Below, in pieces: positions 49,101-61,229 of a stretch of 64,000 bases of DNA. Numbering within the stretch: position 1 is the first letter of the stretch; each line of letters begins with the position of its first letter. The notes under the pieces are model-generated. The model saw only the letters and a program-made list of their open reading frames with translations. It had not been told where the DNA came from and did no database searches. The stretch is from Pempheris klunzingeri (taxonomy: Eukaryota > Chordata > Actinopteri > Acropomatiformes > Pempheridae), in contig NC_092035.1 in the NCBI RefSeq assembly GCF_042242105.1, forward strand, positions 7,467,477 through 7,531,476. Direction: 5' to 3'. Made by a program: the position numbers and the translations under genes.

Positions 49101-52100
49101 AGTCTGTCTTTTGTGCTTTTACCCTCCAAAAACGTCATTCCCAGGCCACACTCCGGCCGGGTTATGGATGCACCTCTGGTGTTTGCAGAGCTTGTTTGTT
49201 AGTCACAAGTTTTCATGTTTTGTTGGGGGCCACTACTATAAAGCTATTTGTTTCTTGTTTATGTTAACAGGTGTTACTTTTTTTATTATTATTTTTTGAC
49301 CGTGTGGGCGGGGGTGGCTTTTTCCTGGTCAAAACTATTGTAATTATATCAGCAAACCAGTTGGTAAACCTCTAATGCCCCCCTCGAACACTGACAGAAA
49401 AAGCCAGATCAAATGAAGTAGCAAATGGGGTCATGGTATGCCTACAGGAGGATCTTGTGGCAAGACTCTTGTTAAAAATGGCGGCTATGGCCTCCTTGGA
49501 TCAGTGGCTCCTTCTCTTGTTGACACGACAAGATTACATTTCATGACGATCTTAGGATGAATGCAGATGTAGATCATTAAGAAGTGTTGTGTATGTCGAA
49601 TCATACAGAATGATAAACCAGGTCAGATCTGGGACGTTATATCTGTCCAAGGAAATTTATTTTGGCAGCACACCTGAATAGATTTGGCCCCACCCCAAAA
49701 ATAATTGCATGCATTTATTTTGATTATTAAAACTTCTGCCGGAGGGATGCATTCATGCACAGAATGATTCTTCATTCATTCTTCTGTCTCCATCACTACT
49801 GGCTTGTTGGGAAGCATGAACGTAACAAGCTTGCTGGCAATTGCTGCAGCTGAGATCCAACTTTAAACCTCAAAGACTGGATTTTGGAAATGATACAAAT
49901 TCATGCTTACATTATCAGTAAAAGTATGACCAACCACAAGCGAACCAGGTCAGAGAGGCATCTGCCCTGACTGTGATCACAAACCTAGTATGGTGTTTAC
50001 ATGCCACTGCTTCTTTGATGAGACTTGAAGATTTCTGAAAGTCTGCAAACACAATCATGGTTATCCAACACGTTTCTTCATAAAAGTCATCACTTGTGCA
50101 CAGCTGACATGGCTGCATATTGTTTTGGAAATGAACTCTTCATATATCTTTATCATGGTCCTAGTGCAGCAAGCCCCCCCTGTGTACACACCATGGCCCC
50201 TTTTCCATGGCAGGGACTGCCAGCTGGGGTTTACCAGGTCAAACTGAGCATGTGCAGAATACAGTCAACTGAGCAACTGTTGAGTGGACCGAGTGAAGGC
50301 AGGTGGCAGCCCGCCACTGTCCGCTGTCTGAGTCCGTGTCAGAGTTCTACAGTCAACAAGTAGAGTTAATCAGGAGGTGTATCAGTGAAACAGAGAAATC
50401 TATGGCTGCACCTCTGGTCAGCTGATTAGAGCTGGCATGCAGTTAATTGATTAAGTTAGAACAACACAGATCAGGAGTTAAGAAAGGAGACAAGCGTAAC
50501 ATTTAAAGAGCTGCTCTTTTGCTTACTTACCCAGATCCACATGAGATCAAATTAATCTGAGTCCAGGATGGACACTGCAGGTCTGGGCCATATTCAGCCT
50601 ATTCAGCTCATCTTAGCACAAATACTGGAGGCAGGAAGAAACCGTATCTGTGTGCTGCATCCACAAACGTGACATTGATATTGATCATCTTATCTGAATC
50701 TGCAGAAGTTTGCAAAAATGTTCATTTCTCACATAGTCAGTGTTCCTGAGTGTCCCACAGTGAATCTAATGTTCAGTCATTTTCTACTCTTATTCAAGAT
50801 ATGAGGCTCTGAATGTGACATTTTACTCTTCGGCAGACGTTTGTCTAACAAGCTGCTGATCTGTTGTCCACGGCAGGTCTTACACACACCCCACGGTCAG
50901 ACAAATCTGAAGTGTCCTTCAACCTCAACGACATGGGGACCTACCTGCCTTACACCAAGGCCTTGAAGGATTTCCTGGCCAAGTATGACGAAGAAAACCA
51001 GAGGGACCAGATGAAGTTTGAGGACTGTGGAGGTGCAGATATTCTAGATGTCCTGTGCATGATTTTATACCCCTGTCCCTCAGTCTGACAATGTGGTAAT
51101 CTTTGACAAATTTGGGATTTCTGAGAGGTTCAAGCCTTAAACCCTTTAATCCCCCTTCCAGATGAACCTGCAGAGTACAAGAACCGGGGTGACTTGGAGA
51201 GCGATGTGGGCATTCGGAAGGCCTGTCGTTTCTACAGGAGCATGCTGGGACCCTGCTCTGGTATTGAGGACCGAGAGTTTGGTTTTAAGGAGGGCAAGCC
51301 CTGTCTGGTTGTAAAGCTCAACAGGATCGTCAACTTCCGTCCAAGGGTAATTTAAAATCATTAAGTCTGTTTGCAAATAGAGTCATGTTTTGTTGGAGGC
51401 AAAGTCCAAATATGTAAAATTACAATTTGATGGTTGTTGATTCACTACAGATCTGATTCCAATGAGCCACCTGTGGGCTGCTTGATGCAATCACAATACA
51501 TTCTGTGTGCATAACATGTTTTTACCAAATCAGATGCAGACGGCATGTTAGTACCAGGTAGAAATGGGACTGAATGAAAAATGAAAGCCAAAGTAGTCGC
51601 TGTTTCTATTGAAGCGTTTGGCTCCAGATCTTCTAACTTGTTTTTCTGTTCAGCCTCCTACCTCCAATGAAAGTATCCCTGATGAGGCTCAGCCCAAGGT
51701 GCAGCCCAATGTCATCCCTATCTACTGCACCAACAAGGTACACAGGGTCTTTCTGTTTTTCAGTGTGAGGTTTCCTTGTGTTCTCAGAATGAATTTCGCT
51801 TGTAAAAAAAGTAGTTTTGTCATTCGATCCATTTGTCTCTTCTTGCTTCCAGAGAGAGGAGGATGCTGGTAAAATCGGGGAGATTAAGTACTATGGTATC
51901 GGCGGTGGTTTCCCCCTGCAGTATTACCCCTACTATGGCAAGCTGCTGCACCCCCAGTACCTGCAGCCACTAGTGGCGCTGCAGTTCACCAACTTGACCC
52001 TGAACACTGAATTGCGCATTGAGTGCAAAGTGTTTGGAGACAACATCGACTACAGCGACAAGGACCGCTATCAGGGACGCTTTGACATCAAGATCCAGGT

Positions 52101-52113
52101 TAGCAGTTTATGA
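46137..52113 (+). CDS. atp1b1: Na+/K+-ATPase beta-1 subunit
   Basis: This single-pass type II membrane protein is the beta subunit of the sodium pump. It is needed for folding, delivery and K+ affinity of the alpha subunit. Exons are 46137-46227, 48859-48987, 50877-51032, 51162-51346, 51654-51737 and 51853-52113. They total 906 nt, 301 aa (human 303). The cytosolic N-terminus has GWKKFLYD and LGRTGGSW. The membrane segment is at about 32-58 ([20 protein letters not shown]). The ectodomain holds six cysteines, at about 124, 147, 157, 173, 212 and 273, as expected for three disulfides. It also has [20 protein letters not shown] and QFTNLT. Sequons NES (192) and NLT (262) remain. The human GNCSG sequon is GPCSG here. 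Teleosts have duplicated atp1b1 copies and I cannot tell a from b. The ATG opens the expected N-terminus. Confidence 0.96.
46228..48858. other. Intron 1 of atp1b1
   Basis: A 2.6 kb intron whose first 150 bp continue the CpG-rich promoter region. No gene or recognisable element seen. Confidence 0.7.
48988..50876. other. Intron 2 of atp1b1
   Basis: A 1.9 kb intron without recognisable coding sequence or repeats beyond a short poly-T stretch near 49277-49297. Confidence 0.7.
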
Positions 52114-53460
52114 CCACCATCAGGACCATAGCACTTTCCCTAACCGCCCCCCCCCCTCTCCCCCTTAACTAAATACCAATCTAATGTAGGAGATGATAAG
52201 TGAGGGGGTTAGGCTGTAGCGGTTAAGTCAATCACAACTAGTCTTGAATGAATAAATGAGAGAAAAAACCTGACAGGGGACCGATGTCTAATCTGTCTTT
52301 CATCACTAGCTTCCACACTTCTGTCTAGCGTTAGAATGTAATTTAGAGGAAAACTAGCAATAGGTCTAATAAAGATATTTATTCTGCTGTAAATGAGACT
52401 TTTCCACAAGCCATGGGACATTATTCATTGATGACTGTAAAGTTAAATTCCATCTCTGTGTAGCGAGCTGTGTTTGTCCCCTCTGCATATCGCTGCCTTG
52501 TGTGGTTTCAGTAGATATTTTTGGAGTGTGCAGTAGTCGCAAAATCTGGTCCTTCCAAACTACGCTGTTCCGCATTCTCTTCTGTGAGCGAGCTGAAGCA
52601 GTCCTTAGCACGTGTGTGTCAGACATTAGCACACACTCCCACTTATTGATTCAAATGGTTTGACATGGTACACTCTTCTGATCTGTGTAAGGAAAAGGCT
52701 GCACTCCAGGGAACTTCTTTCCTCTTTTTATTTGTCTTTTACATCTGATCACGGGAGACTCTTTTTACTTTGCCTTTTTTTCTTTTTGTGCTTTGTTAAA
52801 TCACTTAAATGTGTGAAGGGGTTTTATTACTTGGTTTCATGCCTTTTACTTTTGATTTTGCCTTGAATGTAGAGTTGTGTGTCCAGCCTGTTAGACACTT
52901 CTGCCTGCTGTAAGGCGACGGTGCTAACTAAAGTTTTTCAGAAGAACATTTGTTTTTGCTGGATTCATCACAGCATTGTGGTGTAACTCTCTGAATGTTT
53001 TAGCCATTTAACATGGTGGAAGAATTTTATATTTATGCAGTTGTACATTTTGTTTCTTTGCAGAATATTGTAATGTATAAATGCAATACCAAAGTGACGG
53101 GTTGAAGAGAGTCTTTAACCGAGGCAATGCAGTACTCAATTTTAGAATCTCATCATGTTAAGTGCTAAAGTCAATGTCTCGCTTGCAACCTTTCAATGGT
53201 TAACTCTTGATTTGTGTTTTGGCCATGAATGTAGTTAGGTGTAGAATGAACAGCTACCAGGCAGTTTAATTCCACAACGACCTAATGTTCATGCTTTTCA
53301 AAAAAAGAAAGGGCTCTTTCAGAGCTCAGTGGCTTTAGATGATGTTGGCTTTAATAGGATCTCTTGTTGATGTAGAACACTCAACTTGAACTTTAACATC
53401 AGTCAACTTTCCATCAGGTCATCCACCTTTGTCATTTAATCAAAGATAGAAACAAATAAA
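52114..53460 (+). other. Putative 3' UTR of atp1b1
   Basis: Starts after the TGA. A C-rich stretch lies at 52147-52163. The AATAAA at 53455-53460 is a reasonable end, giving a 3' UTR of about 1.35 kb, but other AATAAA-like sites may be used. Confidence 0.45.
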
Positions 53461-56104
53461 ATCATAATGGACCTTTCTCTTGTGTTTTCTTCTTCTGTCA
53501 TGGCTTTAAACACCATCTGATGATAATGTGTCTGTTCGTAACCTTTTCCCAGCACACACTGGGTCGAAAACAAGGAGCTGAGTTTGTAAATGTACCCACT
53601 ATCTAGTGCCGTATAAATTCACACCACAGTGGACAAAAAGTTGCGTCCATAACGGGGACACTACTTTCTGTTCTGTGTTTTAGAAGCAGTTAATCGTACC
53701 AGACTGCACAATCTGAAAATCTCAATTTACTGCTAAACTACTGACGGTCCTACAGAGGCCGTAGGGAGAGCTTCTGTTCTGTGGCTGACTTACTGACAGG
53801 CTTCACTGACAAGCTTTTAACCCCATGGAGCCACTCAGGTTAGTGAGAAGCCCCATGATGGGTGTCCATTTAGCAGTCAGCTACCACAGATTTGAAACCA
53901 AATGGTAATTTTGAAGCTGCATCTATGTGTTTGGCAGGAGAACTCCATGCTAACTAATGAATTCCTGAACTCGCTGGATGCCGGGGCACAGTGCTGCATA
54001 TGAGCTTTTATTTTCTGTGCAATCCATATCATCAATCTGCTTCCATCATTTTAAAGTAACCCCAAGAAATAAAGATCATTCATAGTTCTAACACTCAACT
54101 GTAAATGTTCCAATAACTGTAACCGTTCATATGAAAAACATTTTTACATTTATATTGACATTGTTCCATAATCAAACCCCAACAATACTTTCCTTACTCC
54201 ACTATTTCTCCTTAGAATATACCCCTTAGATCATATTTACTCTCTTACACTGAAAAAAATCTTTGTACAGTCTCAGATTTAACTTGATTGTTTCATAATC
54301 TACCAAATCATTACATTTCATAGCACTGGAATTTGTATACAATGAGATCAGCATTATTAATACTACTTATGGCTTGTTGTGTAGCAGGCCTACTGACGTT
54401 ACAGCCATTTTACAGGCTGATAGTATACGTGAGCAATAAATTATATACAAGAACTTGAGATTAAATATATCATTAGATTTTTACAGGGTTGCTGTTGATG
54501 TTTTTTTCCTTTGATAGAGTCAATATGTTGTTTCCACGTTAGTTCAATAGCAACTCTTAGAAAAACTTTCAACTTCAACATCACAGAGTTTTACTTCAGT
54601 ATCTCCATCTATTTCTTTTCAATTTCCAAAAAACATAAATTCAGTCTCTCTCTCACATTAACATTGGAGGTTAAAGAGTTTGAATGGTACATCAGTTTTC
54701 TCTAAGCAGCTCTGAGTGACCCGGTGACAAGTGAAAACTCACGCAGCAGCAATAATCTAAATGAATAAGAATGAATATACTATTTCCTAACTCTGTCTTT
54801 ATTTTCCCCGTGTGTGTGATTGACTTAAACTCCTCACCGTCTTCTGGTTTGCCCCCAGAGATGAATGAATGGACTGTTGTTGGCTCAGGAGAGGGAGCAG
54901 AGTGACTGGATGATTTCTGTTACTGTTCAGTCATTCAGCTCTCAGTTTGCAGACAGGAGGAGACTGCTGGATCGGTTGCAGACGCATGGCTCTGTAATTA
55001 CAGGAGGTAGATGCTGTGTAGTAGCTAACAGAGGGATGTTGTTTCAGACACCATCAGAAAGCAGGTATCAAGTCACCAGGAGGCACAGGGGCCAGCAGAG
55101 GCAGCCAAGCAGGCTGACGGCAGCTGCTTAATAAACCAGGGTCTATCTGTTACCTGCTCCCAAGAACTTGTATACTCAGTCTCTCATTCTGTGTTTGTTT
55201 CCTAACAGGATGCCTAGAAAACCACTTCTCTTGTGTCTGTGTCAGCAGTTAAAGTTTGAATGAATGACAATGAACCTAAACGCTGAAGTTAGTCAGTTAG
55301 TAAGTGATTAGACTAGATGGGTGTGCTATTGGGACATAATAAGTCTTCTTTTTTAGCGTGTTTGACATCAGTTCAAACCAACCCACCAATGAAGACATGA
55401 CTGAAAGAAGAGTTTTCAGTCAGGAATGTAGCTGAAAGAATGAACAGTGTGACTGCCACAAGTGCTCCAACATTGCATCAGATTTTCCTCTCACAAAGTG
55501 TTTCATGCTTTTCAAATACTGAATGAAACATGAATGCAGTAATTCATTTGTGGGACATGCCTTTCATAGACGTCATCCTCTCTGACATCAGTGGGTCACT
55601 GGAGCTGTGTAGGATCAAGGCACATTTTTGATTTGATCACTAACTGATCTGATTGATAATGCAGCACAGTTTGAGGGATTCTGATGACTTTTGCAGCAGT
55701 GGTCTCTGGGACTTGCTGTAAGTACACCTGCAGCAGTTATGTCATGTGATATGTTGGGCTGTGACATACAAGGGAGTTCAGCAGCTGTCACTGCTTTTGT
55801 GCTGCTGATTCACCCCGAATAGGTGTGTTGCTGCAGGACACCTGATATAGCCCTGTTTTACCAATACCCCCCCAGTCTAATATGCACTGACGTCACTTAT
55901 TTGTGTGATACCTCCCCAACTCCCCCTCACAACCACCCAGCGGCCAAACAGCCTGACAGGCAGAGAGCTGTGGAGGACAACCAGGAGGAGAAACATGTCA
56001 AGTCAGTTGTATTTATATATCAACACAAATCACAAAAGTGTTGTACAACATACAACACCCTCTGGAATGGAAGACACCTGGCTATACTACCTGGACATGG
56101 CAGA
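53461..56104. other. Intergenic, no recognised gene
   Basis: About 2.6 kb. A short piece at 56000-56036 (TTGTATTTATATATCAACAC) resembles the reverse complement of the L2-type tail at 18490-18515. Otherwise I see nothing that I can name. Confidence 0.55.
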
Positions 56105-56527
56105 AAGAGGTAGCTATCAATGGCTGCCATCAGATTTCTGAGGAGGCAGGAGGACAAAAACCCTCCAGTGACTGCAACAGACCTGCAGCAAGACTTGGTG
56201 GCAGCAGGTACTGAGGTTTCAGATTCTACAGTAAGGCTCATACTGAATGTGAAGACCTCAACAGCCAAACTCCGAGATGTTCACCAGTACTGACCCAAAA
56301 GCAGAAGACATGGGCTGAGATTCCTCAGGAACGCTGTCAGAACCTGGCAGTCTGGCTGTGCATCACATTTGCAGCAGGTCATGACAGTAATAGTGTGCTC
56401 TAAAGTACTAGAGATGCTTGTCAAGAAGGTTGTTGTATCATTTGGAGACTGCAGTAGTCATTATAAGTGGTATATTGTGTTAAATTTGGAGGAACCATCT
56501 GTAATATTAGTTGTGTTGAGCTATTTA
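56105..56527 (+). mobile_element. Truncated Tc1-like transposon relic
   Basis: The first half resembles the N-terminal DNA-binding part of a Tc1 transposase (RRQEDKNPPVTATDLQQDL, then STVRLIL). The second half (about 56310-56520) matches the 3' part of the element at 43327-44200: CAGGAACGCTGTCAGAACCT, GCAGCAGGTCATGA, GTGTGCTCTAAAG, GCTTGTCAAGAAGG and GAGACTGCAGT. The catalytic middle is missing and the right inverted repeat is cut at 56527, where another element begins. Confidence 0.75.
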
Positions 56528-56918
56528 GGGCCCGAGCACCAAGCGGTGCGAGGACCCTATTGAAATGTAAGGAAATGCCTCTGAAATAAATTGCAAGTTT
56601 GAGGGACTAGACATACACGACAACTCATGAAATTTTGCACACGCATCAGTCGTGATGAAAAATTACATATTTTATGGGTCTTGCAAATGGGCGTGGCAAT
56701 GAGTGGTGGAAGAATAATAGCTTTATATATAGTAGCAACATACTTCAGTCTTTGAGTCTCAGAAAGTTGTGTGATAATATGCAGAGTATGTACATTGTAT
56801 TAATATATGTGGTCATTGGCAGTGATATGTAAGAAGCAAAGATCTTTGTGAGACTTCAGAGGTCAAATTAAAACTGCAGGCAGCGTTGGAGGGCCCTTGC
56901 ACCTTCGTGCACATCGGG
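56528..56918. repeat. Element with hairpin-forming inverted ends (GGGCCCGAGCACC)
   Basis: The left end CCCGAGCACCAAGCGGTGCG can fold on itself. The right end GGGCCCTTGCACCTTCGTGC is similar to its reverse complement. Length is 391 bp with no coding capacity. I recognise the GCACC...GGTGC end as a common teleost repeat; the class is unsure. Confidence 0.55.
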
Positions 56919-57558
56919 TTGGACGCCAACCCTTCCATGCCAAGTGAGCATCATCCATATCCTGGGAATTTTTGGATTGAATTTGAAGTGGCTGTAACTA
57001 ACCTGCTGGGATGGACACTGAGGGAAGAGAACGCATCACTTCCTGTGGCGCAATGAGTGAAGTTCAAAATTGTTCACCTGTGTCATTTCTTTTCAAACTG
57101 CCAGATTTCTCCACAGAGCCGTGGTTCAGGGCAGACGGGCTCTGGCTCATGTGCTTGCTGCAAAAATGGCCAGATGAGGCTCCCTGGACAGAAAAGAGCA
57201 CAACAGGCAGGTACACACACTTCACACTGTTTTTATTTATCCCACATGAACAGTGCTAACACATATCATTTAATGACTCAGTAAAGATGTATAAAGGTAT
57301 GATAAATGAAAAGAAAAAACTGTGAAAAAGAGAAAACGAGTGGAGGAACATTGATAAATAGTTACTCCTACAGGACACAGGGGGGCGCTGTCTACTCAAA
57401 AATGCAAAACACCTGAACCCAAACTTCTACCTGCTCTGTGGAATGACCTCCCTAAAAAGAATTGATTACATTTTGTTTATGATGAACACATCTATAGAGT
57501 TATTGCTAAACTTTCCTGGCTGGTTGTGTCACTACGCTGCCACGTTTCTCGGGTCGAG
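56919..57558. other. Intergenic, no recognised gene
   Basis: Overlapping plus-strand ORFs at 57011-57284 show no family features. Nothing else is seen. Confidence 0.5.
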
Positions 57559-57974
57559 GAAATTACCAGTGCTGCCAACTCCTCAGTGAGGAAAGCAGCT
57601 ATAATTCCAACCAAAAAGAGACAATAGAAAAAACTGTCCATGGCAATGAGAGAAAATGATGGCAACCAGTCTGGCCCTAATTCAGGTTCACTGTTTGGTT
57701 GTTTCAGACCCCCCCCCCACACAAACACACGCTGTGCTGGCTCACAGAAAGAGCAGGTCATCTTCACTTTGGTCAAGGCTTTCTACGGCAGGTTCATCAA
57801 CTGAGGGAGCTGACTTAAATGAGGAAGCAGCTGATGTGCCAAAAAGCTGCAAAACATTATCAGGCAGCTTGTGCTCATAGCAAGCCTCAGCAGACAACTT
57901 CAGACCAAACCTGACATACAGGATGGAGATCAGGGTCTGAAGTTTGCTTTTTACCACACTCATCTGGCTGAATA

Positions 57975-58080
57975 ATGGTGGTGCAGTGGTTAGCACTGTT
58001 ACCTCACAGAAAGAAGGTTCCCGGTTTGAACCTGGAATCTTTCTGTGTGAAGTTTTGCATGCGAGCTTGGGTGGTGGAAA
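57975..58080 (+). repeat. tRNA-like SINE fragment inside the hAT copy
   Basis: GGTGCAGTGGTTAGCACTGT resembles an internal A box and GGTTTGAACCTGGAATC resembles a B box, followed by TTTCTGTGTGAAGTTTTGCATG, a common continuation of this teleost repeat. It breaks the transposase frame after HTIVS. Boundaries are approximate. Confidence 0.55.
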
Positions 58081-58335
58081 TGTTGAGACAATTGTGTGTT
58101 TGGTGTCACTAAAGTACTTCATCACAACCCCCAGGTACTTAGAAGACACTTACACTGTGGACTCATCGAGGAGGCTGAAACGCTGGTCACCCACATCTGC
58201 GACCAACTTTTTGAGAAAGTCTGGTGGTAGAACACCATTAATCATTTCCGTGCACTTTGTCCTGTGCATTTTGAAGTGAGGAGCAGCAGAGGAGTCTAAG
58301 AAAGCAGCTTCACGCTTCCCCAGTGTGACCACATG

Positions 58336-58412
58336 GGTGACTGTGGCTCAGTGGTAGAGTGAGATGTCTCTCAATCAGAAGATCGGGGGTTTGATCCCCA
58401 GCTCCTGTGGGT
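58336..58412 (+). repeat. Second tRNA-like SINE fragment
   Basis: TGTGGCTCAGTGGTAGAGTG resembles an A box and GGGGTTTGATCCCCAGCTCC a B box. There is no paired acceptor stem, so this is not a functional tRNA gene. It also lies inside the hAT copy. Confidence 0.55.
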
Positions 58413-59261
58413 CAACATGGCAGCATGGAACAGTGTTTGCAACAGCTAATGCTGTGGTGGCTTCAGTCAGTGTTTTTCCTCATTAATGTTTGCTTTGGGT
58501 GGAACTGTTGTAAGGTTTTGCCTTTTGAGTATGTTTTTGAGTTGTCCTGTTTTTTTTATATCACAAAGTTTGGCATAGAAATCAGCCTTACACTCCGGGC
58601 AGTAAGTCCGTGTATGGTCTCCAATAAACGTACAATAAACACTTTAGACTGAGACATGATGAGCTAGTTAGCTAGATTAGCTTATGTCACAGAGAGACAC
58701 ACACACAGTGGACGAGGTGAGTTAGTGACTGAGGCTGTGTGGCTCAAATGCAATGATTTATTTTAGTGACATCAGCGGCGGCTCTGCGCGTGCGCGATTC
58801 ATGAGCAGCGTGCATGCGGAGTGGAGTGGCTCTCCTCCTGAGAGCTTTGGGAGGGGGAGGGGCTAACGACAACACCTGCTGCTGAGGACAGTGACTGCAG
58901 TGATACCTGCTTTCACTTCAGAGTCTCTAAAACACCAGAAAAGTCTCCAATAACACCAGAAGAAATCGCCAAGATGATTTGGAATGTCGCCAGATCTAAC
59001 GAGAAAGTCGCCAAGTTGGCAACACTGGAAATGATGTCAGAACACTTCCGCAGCAGCAGATGACGTCGGAGCCTGAGCGGATTGTTGGCACGTTTTTTGC
59101 AGCTCGTTTTTCTGCTTCAAAAACATGTTTGGAGGAGGAGAAGAAAACTGGAAAACTACCGGAGGAAAACATGAGGAAAACATCATGAAGACGCGGAGTT
59201 AGCTTTGGTTAATGAGGTCAGTCTCAGGCCGAATGGCCAAACACAAACACATGGTGGTGAG

Positions 59262-59338
59262 AAGCTAGCTAATTAGCTAACGCTAGCTAACCATGCTAAC
59301 GTTAGCTAATTAGCTAATGCTAGCTAACCATGCTAACG
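59262..59338. repeat. Tandem repeat of GCTAGCTAACCATGCTAACG
   Basis: Two near-identical units of about 38 bp. Each contains AGCTAATTAGCTAA, which is palindromic around AATT, followed by CGCTAGCTAACCATGCTAAC or a one-base variant. Confidence 0.8.
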
Positions 59339-59344
59339 TGAACA

Positions 59345-59430
59345 GCTTTGACATTTTAATAATAATAATCCATTATTGATCCCCATGGGGGAAATTCAGG
59401 TGTTGCAACAGCCCAATGTATAACATTAAA
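59345..59430. repeat. TTATTGATCCCC repeat copy
   Basis: CCATTATTGATCCCCATGGG is followed by GGAAATTCAGGTGTTGCAAC. It is the best preserved copy of the family in this window. Confidence 0.5.
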
Positions 59431-59654
59431 GTACAAAAAGTGCAATAGAAACACACATTAAAAAGAAAGTGTCAATTTATGACAGTGATGTCATATATAA
59501 TTAGCAGCAGGTGTGAGAATAGTGCAGCTGTGAAGGCCTGATGTGTTGCTGTATGGTATAATAATATAATATGGAATGGATAAATATGTGCAAGTACAGT
59601 GCTACCATCAACCATAACTACTCGTATAGTAATAAAAATATACTATATTTTTTA

Positions 59655-59740
59655 GATTAGATTCACTTTAGACTTTAGACTTTAGACTTCTTTATTTTAT
59701 CCCCCATAGGGGGAAATTTTCTTGTTACAGCAGCAACAAT
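59655..59740. repeat. TTATTTTATCCCCC repeat copy
   Basis: CTTCTTTATTTTATCCCCCA then GGGGGAAATTTTCTTGTTAC. Same signature as the previous copy but diverged. A triplicated TTTAGACT motif precedes it. Confidence 0.5.
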
Positions 59741-60049
59741 ATAAACAATATCAACTTTATTGTCATTACACCTGTACAGTACAAGGCAATGAAATGCAGT
59801 TTGGCATCTAACCAGAAGTGCAATTAGTAGCAAGTGCAAAAATATATATAGAGTATGTACAGAATATACAGAAGGATGTTTACAGATGCTATTTACAGAT
59901 CAGTGCTATGAACAATTCATGACAATAATAATAATAATGTTCCAATAACAACCATATTAATGATAGTTCAATATGACATAATAATAAAGTTTACAACAAT
60001 GATGATAATGCTAAAATATAATAGTATGGTTGATAGGTAGAATGTTATG

Positions 60050-61196
60050 TGAGCCTTGGTCTTGGTCCTGGGTGGGATGAGCCACAAAGTGATTATAGTA
60101 GGTGACTTTAATATTTATGTGGACGATGATAATGATGGTCTCAGCACTGCTATTGTCTCACTATTGGACTCAGTTGGCTTCTCCCAGAGTGTAAATGAAT
60201 CCACTCACTGTTTTAACCACACTCTTGACCTTGTTCTGGCTGATGGTGTTGAAATTGAACAGTTAACAGTCTTTCCACATAACTATTCTATCGGACCATT
60301 ACCTGATAACACCTCAATGTAATATTGCTAAAATCCGGCCCATCTTGTCTATGAATGATGCAGTAAAATGAGTCCATGCATTTGTCACTTAAAGATTCTC
60401 CAGCTGGTCCAGAACGCTGCTGCTCGTGTTCTGACGAGAACTAAGAGAAGAGACCATCTTTCTCCTGTACTGGCTTCTCTTCATTGGCTTCCAGTAAAAT
60501 CTAGAATAGTTTAAAATCCTTCTCCTCACCTACAAGGTTCTTAATGTTCAGGCTCCATCATATCTTTAAGAACTCATCGTACCGTACTACCCCACTAGAG
60601 CACTGTGCTCCCAGAACACAGGCCTACTGGTGGTTCCTAAAGTCCTCTAAAGTAGTGATGGAGCCAGAGCTTTCAGCTATCAGGCTCCTCTCCTGTGGAA
60701 CCTCCTTCCAGTTTGGGTTCGGGGGGGCAGACACCCTCTCTACATTTAAGAGTAGACTAAAAACCTTCCTTTTTGATAAGGCCTATAGTTTAGTAGTTAT
60801 GCTGCTTTAGGCTTAGATGCACTGGGCTCCTCTTCCTCTTCATCATTATGTCCGCTTAATGTCTGCTACTAACTTGCTATCTTCCCCGGAGCCTTTCTGT
60901 GCTTTTCTCATCTCTCAGGTTCCTTTGGATCCTGGTCCTGCTGCTGTGGTTCTCTGGTTCCTGTGGATCCTGGTCCTGCTGCTGTGGTTCTCTGGCTTCA
61001 TGAATTTCTGCTGCGGATCATCGGCCACTCGTCATGTTTTTCAATATTAACATACTGCTAATTCATTAGTCACACTCCTATTGTTAGTGCTGTAGTCGCT
61101 GTTAGTATGTTGGTTGCTGTTTGTCTTGTCTGTCTGTCTCTCTGTCTGTCTGTCTCTCTCCGTGTCTCTCTCTCTCTGTCTCTGTGTATGTGTGTG

Positions 61197-61229
<33 letters not shown>

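Larger units (their letters stand above)
57567..59027 (-). mobile_element. Internally deleted hAT-like DNA transposon
   Basis: The plus-strand left end CAGTGCTGCCAACT and the reverse complement of the right end, CAGTGTTGCCAACT, form a 14-bp inverted repeat with one mismatch. Flanking 8-mers GAAATTAC (57559-57566) and GAAATGAT (59028-59035) agree at 6 of 8 positions, as expected for an old hAT target duplication. On the minus strand are relics of a hAT/DUF4371-type transposase: YCPECKADFYAKLCDIKK, HRTKCTEMINGVLPPDFLK, LVADVGDQRFSLLDEST and TKYLGVVMKYFSDTKHTIVS. At 1461 bp it is shorter than a full element and its frame is broken. Two tRNA-like pieces are inserted in it. Confidence 0.75.
59036..60049. 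other. Repeat-rich intergenic stretch
   Basis: GC-rich sequence with a CRE-like GATGACGTCGG (59061-59071) and a 42-codon ORF starting at 59062 that I do not recognise. Then come a tandem GCTAGCTAA-type repeat (59262-59338), two copies of the TTATTGATCCCC repeat (59345-59430, 59655-59740) and AT-rich DNA with ATAATA runs. Confidence 0.5.

Noticed and set aside
58336-58412. tRNA gene
   Set aside because: A-box-like and B-box-like sequences are present, but there is no paired acceptor stem or proper anticodon arm. It fits a tRNA-derived repeat.
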